Source of the DNA: Chitinophagaceae bacterium
GTDB taxonomy: Bacteria > Bacteroidota > Bacteroidia > Chitinophagales > Chitinophagaceae
Direction of reading: 5' to 3'
DNA: 51,283 bases
Assembly: GCA_947476485.1 (NCBI GenBank)
Contig: CANJQU010000016.1
Location: 1 to 51,283, forward strand
Positions 17,333 through 25,400 of this stretch are shown here, piece after piece. How positions within the stretch are numbered: the stretch's first letter is position 1; each line of letters begins with the position of its first letter. Both the position numbers and the translations under genes were made by a program. Below the pieces are notes generated by a model that did not search any database, was not told where the DNA came from, and worked only from the letters and a program-made list of their open reading frames with translations.

Positions 17333-17361
17333 CCTCCGCAAGTTTTTGTGGAGGTTTTTTT
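17333..17361 (+). terminator. Rho-independent terminator of the PUR-family gene
   Basis: A 9-bp stem (17333-17341 with 17346-17354, one G-T wobble) with loop GTTT is followed by seven T residues at 17355-17361. It lies 25 bases after the stop. Confidence 0.88.
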
Positions 17362-17411
17362 GTGTTATCCGCAGCGGCGGATAGCCGCTAAGCGTTTCGT
17401 CGTTATAACAA

Positions 17412-18653
17412 TTATTTTTTTCGTGGGAGGATGCTCATTTTCACATATCTGGCCAGGGCCAGCGTGTTCGACTTAAACACGCCAAGGGTGGGCATGGAGA
17501 TGTTTTGGGCCGTTGCGATACGGGTTTTGAGGGTGGCAATTGCTTTGAAATATTTGTTGAGGCAGACCTCCATGCTGAACTCGGATTCGGCGAGCCTGCG
17601 GGCTGCGAGCTGCCGTGCGCGCGATGGCACAGCCGCAACTTTTTTTATTTTGCTTACCGCATCTTCAATATTGCCGACCGTGTAGACAGACACACATTCT
17701 GCAGCGGCAGGGACATGTTCAAAATCCTCGATGCCACTGACCCTTGTGCCGGTGAAGCCACAGCCGGATGCCAGCGCTTCCATCATGACCAGGGGCATAC
17801 CTTCGGAGTTAGAAGTCAACAGCAATATGTCTGTCCTGTTTAAAAGCTGCTGAACGGCCTGGCCATTCAGCCAGCCGTGGAAGGATACGAATTCCGCTAC
17901 ATGAGCTTCTGTGAAACGCTGGGTGAAATCTTTTGCCGAGCCTTCGTCATTGCCCGCAATATCGAGGTGAAAAGCGATACCCTGTCGATGCAACTCTCCG
18001 CAAATGGAGACGAGGTCGGCTGCTCGCTTCTCATAATCTGTGAGCCTTCCAACAAATGTCATCCGGATCAAGTCACCGGTTTTCGAAGCTGGTGCAAAAT
18101 CAGGAAGGTTGATGCCGCAGGGAGTGGTATACAGCTTGTTTGGATCCAGGTAGTAGAATTTCCTGATCGCTGTTTCTTTTATCCTGTTGGATACGCAGGC
18201 GCAAATACTCATCTGCTGGTGGTATTTCTTTGCGTAGTTGTAATAGACATCCTGGTCGCCATGGAGGACGCCGACCATAGGGTATTTATCAGCTATACTG
18301 CCTGCGGCGGCCCAGACCGCGGAATCATCTGATACGATGACCGGCACGCCCTCCGGTACTTTTTCCCGGATGAGATGGGCATATACAGCAGCGCGGTAGG
18401 CTTCTGTGCCAAATTCAAAGGTGAAATTCACCTGGCGGCTTATTACTTTGACACCGGAATTATTTTTTGTAAGCAGATCGTACATGCGCTCCCTGCCGCC
18501 TGCAGAAATAAAATCCTTTGCCGGCTCAACTGTGATAAAAAATACTTCCAGGCCCATGCCGGCAGCGCTGATCGCTGCGTCAGCCATCCAACGGGTAACG
18601 CCACCTCTGTGGTAAGGGTGACATAAAAACGCTATTTTCTTTTTCTCGATCAT
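17412..18653 (-). CDS. GT4-type glycosyltransferase (GT-B fold)
   Basis: A 413-residue protein. The N-terminal half starts KKIAFLCHPYHRGGVTRWM with the Gly-Gly acceptor-side loop. The C-terminal half has the donor-binding MTFVGRLTDYEKRAADL and the family motif SEGMPLVMMEALASGC, where E-x7-E binds the sugar nucleotide. Such enzymes build capsule, exopolysaccharide or O-antigen glycans. No other glycan genes are adjacent, so the substrate is unknown. It is transcribed away from the giant surface-protein gene, and its upstream region carries the multi-stem element at 18761-18862. Confidence 0.88.
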   Translation of the reverse strand: MIEKKKIAFLCHPYHRGGVTRWMADAAISAAGMGLEVFFITVEPAKDFISAGGRERMYDLLTKNNSGVKVISRQVNFTFEFGTEAYRAAVYAHLIREKVPEGVPVIVSDDSAVWAAAGSIADKYPMVGVLHGDQDVYYNYAKKYHQQMSICACVSNRIKETAIRKFYYLDPNKLYTTPCGINLPDFAPASKTGDLIRMTFVGRLTDYEKRAADLVSICGELHRQGIAFHLDIAGNDEGSAKDFTQRFTEAHVAEFVSFHGWLNGQAVQQLLNRTDILLLTSNSEGMPLVMMEALASGCGFTGTRVSGIEDFEHVPAAAECVSVYTVGNIEDAVSKIKKVAAVPSRARQLAARRLAESEFSMEVCLNKYFKAIATLKTRIATAQNISMPTLGVFKSNTLALARYVKMSILPRKK

Positions 18654-18760
18654 TGTGTGTGGACCTCTTTCAAAATGGCAATTTATCCAGGTTCTAAATT
18701 CAGCGTCATGGTTCGGATATCCGCGTTGATGCTGTAGATTATAATATTCAATTTAATAAA

Positions 18761-18862
18761 GCCGCGAATGAGCACTGTGCGCGGCGCGAGCCAACCACCC
18801 CAGAGCGGCGCCAGTGCCGGTCATCTCCTCCTAAAAACAGGAGGGTAGGTGGTGCGTGCTCA
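18761..18862. ncRNA. Candidate structured RNA or structured DNA element, unassigned
   Basis: In an AT-rich region this GC-rich stretch can form nested helices. P1 is TGAGCAC/GTGCTCA (18769-18775 with 18856-18862). P2 is ACCACC/GGTGGT (18794-18799 with 18848-18853). P3 is 18827-18832 with 18839-18844. P4 is CGGC/GCCG (18806-18809 with 18816-18819). P5 is GGC/GCC with a GCGA loop (18783-18785 with 18790-18792). A sixth stem GCCGCG/CGCGGC (18761-18766 with 18780-18785) excludes P5 and has P1's 5' arm in its loop. The strand is unknown; GNRA-type capping favours plus, while position 107 bases ahead of the glycosyltransferase start favours minus. It matches no RNA family I recognise. Confidence 0.4.
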
Positions 18863-19083
18863 CGTTTTCTCTTTTACAGTCCGTGTGATAGCAAATTGTA
18901 TGCTATTCAAGAATAATCCAGCTGTCATAATTACCTTAAAAGTCGCAGTTGCTTTTTATCGCGCTTAAAATATAAACTAAGAAGAAAACTATTTATGGAA
19001 AGTAGCTGAAATTGCCCAAAATTGAAAGAAAAAATGCTTTTGCACACATTGCTGTTGATAATCAATGAGTTGATAAAAAATCA

Positions 19084-19132
19084 TTGCTCATTTCTTGCTC
19101 ACTTTTGCCCGAAAGTTGCTCATTTCTTGCTC
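19084..19132. promoter_or_regulatory. Five helically phased TTGCYC hexamers (candidate operator)
   Basis: TTGCTC begins at 19084, 19095, 19116 and 19127, and TTGCCC at 19105. The spacings are 11, 10, 11 and 11 bases, so all five face one side of the helix. The outer pairs form a 17-base perfect direct repeat (19084-19100 and 19116-19132). It lies about 350 bases upstream of the giant surface-protein start. A protein-binding array is inferred; chance or a relic tandem duplication is possible. Confidence 0.4.
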
Positions 19133-19429
19133 TGCCGTTTTAACCGGAGGCGCTATGCATCGTCCGAAATCACTTTACGCCCTTGGTTAAATAATCCTGA
19201 TTTCGGTTACTAAGATCGCAAGGGGAACAAACGTAGTAAACCATTAATTCCAGCACAAAGGTAGCGGGTTAATTAACACCGTCCAACACGTTTTATTTAT
19301 GGGGGTATTGTGGGTAAATACGCAAAACGCTTCGATATCACCAAAGATTAATAACGAACCGTTGTGGTTGAGCGTTTAGATGTGCGCATTTAGTACGGTA
19401 AGCAAGATTATGTTATTGTTAAGCTAAAG

Positions 19430-19460
19430 TTGGATAATTTGGTTTTAATTTTTATATTTA
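19430..19460 (+). promoter_or_regulatory. Probable promoter of the giant T9SS gene
   Basis: TTG (19430-19432) and TATATTTA (19453-19460, one mismatch to TAnnTTTG) are spaced 20 bases apart, ending 20 bases before the ATG at 19481. The upstream TTG start of the longer reading is part of this -33 element. Confidence 0.45.
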
Positions 19461-19480
19461 GAATTGAAATCCCCGAATTT

Positions 19481-22400
19481 ATGAAGCACTTTTCCTTATT
19501 GTCTTCCCGTATTGCAACAATTGCAAGGGCGGCCCTATTTGTTTTAGCGATATGCATCGGCGTACAGGCGCGTGCGCAGATCACCGTGACTGCTACGGCG
19601 GGATTAACAGGCCCCACCGTGTATGCAACGCTGAATGCCGCAATCAGCGCGGTGAATGCCGGTACCCACCAGGGCAGTATATTGTTTACCGTGACCGCTA
19701 ACACTACAGAGACTTTGTTGTCTACCCTGGTGCAAACCGGCTCTGGTGCTGCCAACTATTCGTCTCTTACCATAAAGCCTGATGTGGCTACCAATCCTGT
19801 GATCACCGGTAACATAGCAACAGGAATACTGTTTATTCTGGGCAGCAATGTAACAATAGACGGATCTAACACCACAGGCGGCTCTACGCAGGACCTGACG
19901 ATAAGGAATACAAGCACGGCTGCCAACAGTTATGTTGTAAGAATCGGCAGCCCAAGTACAACCCTTGGTGCAGTTAATAACCAAATAACCAATAGTTTCA
20001 TACAAAGCTCGAATCCCCTTAATGGAGGAGCCTGTATCCTGGTTGGCAGCGGAGCAGGAACATTTGCTAACGCAGAAGCACCCAACGACAAAACCGTGAT
20101 ACTAAATAACACCATCGTGGGAGCACAGTATGCCATATTTTACACAGGTTGTGTCAGCAATCCTGATTTTGAAGTAGGGATAACCGGTAATACTATTTCG
20201 GCCACAGTATCGGGTATCTGGTTCACATTTTGTAAATCAAGCAATATAAATGCGAATGTTATAAGTGGTGTACCGGTAAATGCGGGTTTTGCGATAGATG
20301 GCATATTGGTGAATGGCACCATGGTAAATGTGAATGTGTATAATAACAAGATCAGCTCTTTGCGCAATACAAGCGTGAGTGCGGCTTCCGCCGCGTATGG
20401 ATTGTATTTATCGGCATTTAACGGACCGATCAACGTCTATAACAATTTCGTCTTTGATATTGTAAGTAATGGCAGCGCTACTGCAACAGCTAATGGAGAA
20501 GGGATATATTTTGAACAAGGCAGTGGCTATTCAGTGTATCATAACACTGTTAACATGACCAACCCCCAGGCCGTTGCAGCCGGTGCGCCGTCTGCAGTGA
20601 TGGTTGGTGCGGGAGTAACCGCTCCCGGTGCGATAAACTTACAGAACAATATATTTGCAAACAACCAGGCCAGTGGCGCAACTCAACGTTATTCTATATA
20701 CAGCGCTGCGCCCGCCACAGTATTTGCATCTATTGATTATAATGACTACTACACCACCGGCCCGAACCTGGGATTTTTGGGCGGTAACCGTGCAACACTT
20801 GCGGCCGTTCAGACGGCTTTTGGAAGTAATACACACTCACTGAATGTGTTGCCCCCTTTTACAGCAACCACAGACCCGCATATCAGCGTAATAGGTTGTG
20901 CCGGAACTCCCCTGGAGTCAGGCGGCGCCAGCGTGGGTATTGCAACTGATATAGACGGACAAGTGAGGCCCGGGCCTGTGTCATCGTTGTGCGGTGGCGG
21001 CACAGCGCCGGATATAGGCGCAGATGAATTTGATGCGGGTGTGAACGACCTTACCCCACCGGCGATCACCTATACGGCCTTGCCGAACATATGTACACCT
21101 GCTGATGTGACGCTTGCCGGAGTAAACATAACTGACGCTACGGGCGTACCTACAACCGGGATATTGATGCCGCGCATCTACTTCAGCAAAAATGCAGGCC
21201 CCTGGTTTTCGGCAGCAGGTACGCTTACTGCAGGCACCACGATAAGCGGTACGTGGAGCTTTACGATACCGATGGCTACCATGGGCGGCCTTGCCGTGAC
21301 AGACGTAGTTTCGTATTATGTGATCGCACAGGATAATTTCGGCAACATCATTGCTAATCCAGCAACGGGGCTGGTTGCAACGGATGTAAATACGGTGACA
21401 ACGCCGCCTACCACCCCCAATACCTATACAATTGGTGTAGCGATGAGCGGCGTTTATAATGTGGGTGTAGCGGGCGCTTACACCACGCTTACTGCAGCGG
21501 TAAATGCCTACAACACAGCCTGCCTGCTGGGGCCGGTGACTTTCCTGCTAACAGATGCAACTTATCCCAGCGAGACGTTCCCAATTACTGTGCGGTATAA
21601 CAGCTATGCCAGCGCTGTAAATACGCTTACGATAAAGCCGGGCGGCACAACAACTATATCAGGCGCTATGCCAGCCAGTGGATTATTTTACTTGTATGGC
21701 GCGAGGTATGTTACTATAGATGGGTCGAACTCAGGGACGGCAAGCAGGGATCTTACATGGTCGAATACGGCCGCTGCTGCCAATAGCTATGTGATCAGAT
21801 ACGGCAGTCCATCGCCTTCTGTCGGGGCAAGAAACAACACCGTTAAGAACTGTATAGTTACCAACGGCAGCGCTACTGCAAGCACATACGGCATCACCAG
21901 CGGAAGTGGTACAACAATAGGAGCCGTAGCAGAATGCCCCATCGTCAACAACACTATTCAAAACAATAATATTAGCGGATCGATATATGCCGTGTTTATT
22001 AACGGTTTTAGCTCAACTGCTGATAGCGGCTGGAGTGTAAATAACAATACCCTATCGGCAGGGGCAAGGGCGATCGGGCTATTTTATATGGCCAGTTCGA
22101 ATGTGAACAATAACATTATCAGTACATCATCTTCTGCTTTTACGCAGGAGGTGGGAATAATTGTTAATGGAGCTCACTATGGTCTAAATATTTACAACAA
22201 TAAGATCTCCGGAATAACAAATACCGGAGCATTTGGAGCATACGGGATATGGCTTGTTGCAAACAGCTCATCATCCAATATCAATGTCTTCAACAATTTT
22301 ATTTCTAACGTTTCAACTGGTGGCTCCGCTACCATTGCAAGCAACGGACACGGTATTTATGCGTCTTTCGGGGTGGGCTACAATGTAGTAGAAAATTCAG

Positions 22401-25400
22401 TAAATATGAACACCAATCAAACCAGCGGTGTTTCATCTGCAATGTGCATCAACGGAGTTACACTGCCCGGTGCTCTGAATATCATTGATAATATTTTTGC
22501 GAATAACCAGACCGCAGGTGCGCCGGTTGGCACGAGGTATAGCATCTATAGTGCGAATCCCAACACGGTATTTGGAACGATCAATTACAATGATTACTAC
22601 ACAACCGGTACTAATTTAGGTTTTCTTACGGTAGCGCGTACAACACTTGCAAATATCCAGGCTGGCTTCGGCGGCAACCTGAACTCCATCAATCTATCGC
22701 CTACATTTGTAGCGCCCACAGACCTGCACCTGCAGGTAGTACTGGCTAACGCCGGGCTGAATGCGGGAACACCGATAACGGGCCTTGTGACGGATATAGA
22801 CGGAGATGCGCGGGTTAGCCCGACAATAGGTGCGGACGAGCTTATTCTATGTCCGCTGCCGATTACCGGTACGCCAACCGTGTGTGTAACCACCACTACA
22901 GCGTTAACAGACGCAACTACCGGCGGAGTATGGAGCTCGGTACCTGGAACCGGCAGCGCGTTGGTGAGCGGCACAGGAGTAGTAACCGGGGTCAGCGCTG
23001 GAACTGCAACTATTTCGTATACCCTTGGCGGCTGTGGCGTGGCTATGGTGGTTACGATCAACCCGTCACCTGTGCCGGGGCTTATTACCGGATCATTAAC
23101 TGTGTGCCCGACTTTAACTACAGCATTAAGCAATGCTACGGGCGACCCCGGTGGTGTGTGGAGCTCAACAACAGGAAATGCGAGCGTAGGGCCGACCGGT
23201 ATTGTAACCGGTATCACGGCAGGAACGTCAACCATATCTTATACAGTAACCAATAGCTGCGGCTCGTTTGCGGCAACAGTTGTGGTAACTGTAAACCCCT
23301 TGCCTAATGCCGGGGCGATAACGGGAACATTTACTGTGTGCCCAACCGCTGCAACAATATTAAGTGATGCTACCGGTGATCCCGGCGGCGTATGGAGCTC
23401 TGTATCGCCCGGCAATGCAACCGTTGGCGCGACAGGTACGGTGACCGGTGTTGCTGCGGGTACATCGACGATATCTTATACAGTAACCAACAGTTGCGGC
23501 ACGGCGGCCGCTACGGCGGTGGTAACGGTGAACCCGTTGCCTAATGCTGGTGCGATAACCGGCGGGCTGGTGGTTTGCCCGACGGCAACAATAGCTTTAG
23601 CAGATGCAACCGGTGATCCGGGAGGTGTGTGGAGCAGCGTTACTCCAGGTATCGCCACAATAAGCGCATCGGGTGTGGTGACAGGTGTTGCGACAGGCAC
23701 AACTACTATCTCCTATACGGTGACGAATGTTTGCGGTGTGGCCGCAGCTACCGCGGTGGTAACTGTAAGCGCTACTCCGAATGCCGGCATCATAAGCGGC
23801 GGGCTTGTAGTATGCCCAACCACAACAACAACTCTTACAGATGGAGCAGGAGGCGGTGTATGGAGCAGTGTGAGCCCGGGGATAGCAACCGTGAGCGTGT
23901 CTGGTGTAGTAACAGGAGTTGCTGCAGGCACGTCTACCATATCTTATACCGTGACCAACAGTTGCGGAACGGCTGCTGCAACTGTTGTAGTAACCGTGAA
24001 TCCTGCACCGGCGGCAGGCACTATTACCGGCGGCCTGGTGGTATGCCCATCGACTACCACAAACTTAACCGATGCAGCCACAGGCGGCGTATGGAGCAGT
24101 GTGAGCCCGGGGATAGCTACAGTGAGCGGTACGGGCGTGGTGACAGGTGTGGCCGCAGGTACTTCTATAATTTCATATGCAGTAACAAATAGCTGTGGCA
24201 CTGCCGCAGCAACTGTGGTGGTTACGGTGAACCCGTTACCTAATGCGGGCAGCATAACCGGCAGCCTTTTGGTATGCCCGGCATCAACCAGCGCCCTTAC
24301 GGACCTTACCGGCTCGGCCGGCGGTGTGTGGAGCTCTGTAACTCCAGGTGTTGCTACTGTGAGTGCGACAGGTGTGGTTACGGGTGTTGCCAATGGTACG
24401 TCTACAATTTCTTATACAGTTACTAACAGTTGCGGCACTGCGGCCGCTACTGCGGTTGTTACGGTAAATCCATCGCCTAACCCTGGTACTATAACAGGTA
24501 CGCTTGTGGTATGCCCGCTTGCCACCACACAGTTGAGCGATGCTGTAGGCGGCGGTGTATGGAGCAGTGTTTCACCGGGCAATGCAACGATCAGCGCAAC
24601 CGGCCTTGTGTCCGGTGTGGCGGCGGGTACAACGATCATATCATATACGGTGACGAATAGCTGCGGCACTGCTGCGGCCACGGTGACGGTGAATGTTAAT
24701 CCATTACCTAATGCCGGCACCATATCCGGCGGGCTTGTCGTTTGCCCGACAACGACTACCACACTCACCGATGCGGTGATCGGTGGAATATGGAGCAGTG
24801 TGAGCCCGGGAGTAGCTACGATAAGCGGCGGCGGCATAGTGACCGGTGTTACCGGCGGCACGTCAACCATATCTTATACTGTAGTGAACAGTTGCGGCAC
24901 TGCCGCGGCGACAGTGGTAGTTACAGTTGATCCATCGCCTAATGCAGGCAGTATCACAGGTACGCTGATGGTTTGCCCTACGGCTACCACAGCATTGACC
25001 AATGCCGCGGGGGGTGGGGTATGGAGTGCAGTGACCCCTGCTGTTGCCACAGTGGGCGCTACCGGTATCGTTACCGGTGTTGCGCCCGGAACTACTACAA
25101 TATCATATACGGTAACCAACAGTTGCGGCACTGCTGCAGCTACTGCGGTAGTAACCGTTAACATACCTCCTAATGCAGGCAGTATCACCGGCACCTTAGG
25201 CATATGCCCTTCCGGCACTACTTCGCTGACTGATGCAGCAGCAGGTGGTGTGTGGAGCTCTGTTTCGCCAGGTGTTGCCACAGTCGGTACTTCAGGCGTG
25301 GTGACCGGCGTGACTGCAGGCACTTCAACGATCTCTTATACCGTGACCAACGGCTGCGGCACAGTGGCTGCATCGGTAGTGGTAACGGTGAACGGATTGC

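Larger units (their letters stand above)
18654..19480. other. 827-base non-coding region between divergent glycosyltransferase and giant surface-protein genes
   Basis: This is the longest gene-free stretch in the window. Open frames in it are short and look non-coding, such as a 63-codon frame at 19022-19213 with no family resemblance. It contains a GC-rich multi-stem element (18761-18862), five phased TTGCYC hexamers (19084-19132), an inverted repeat CCGAAATCA/TGATTTCGG (19164-19172 with 19198-19206), and the promoter of the giant gene. The rest is AT-rich with no further signal. Confidence 0.7.

Noticed and set aside
18769-18862. tRNA-like reading of the 7-bp closing stem
   Set aside because: The closing stem is 7 bp, but there is no T-loop TTCGANNC, no 5-bp anticodon arm in place and no CCA-type end; the inner helices are nested rather than cloverleaf.
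19022-19213. 63-codon open frame in the long non-coding region
   Set aside because: It starts at a TTG, shows no family resemblance, and its middle simply translates the phased TTGCTC hexamers.
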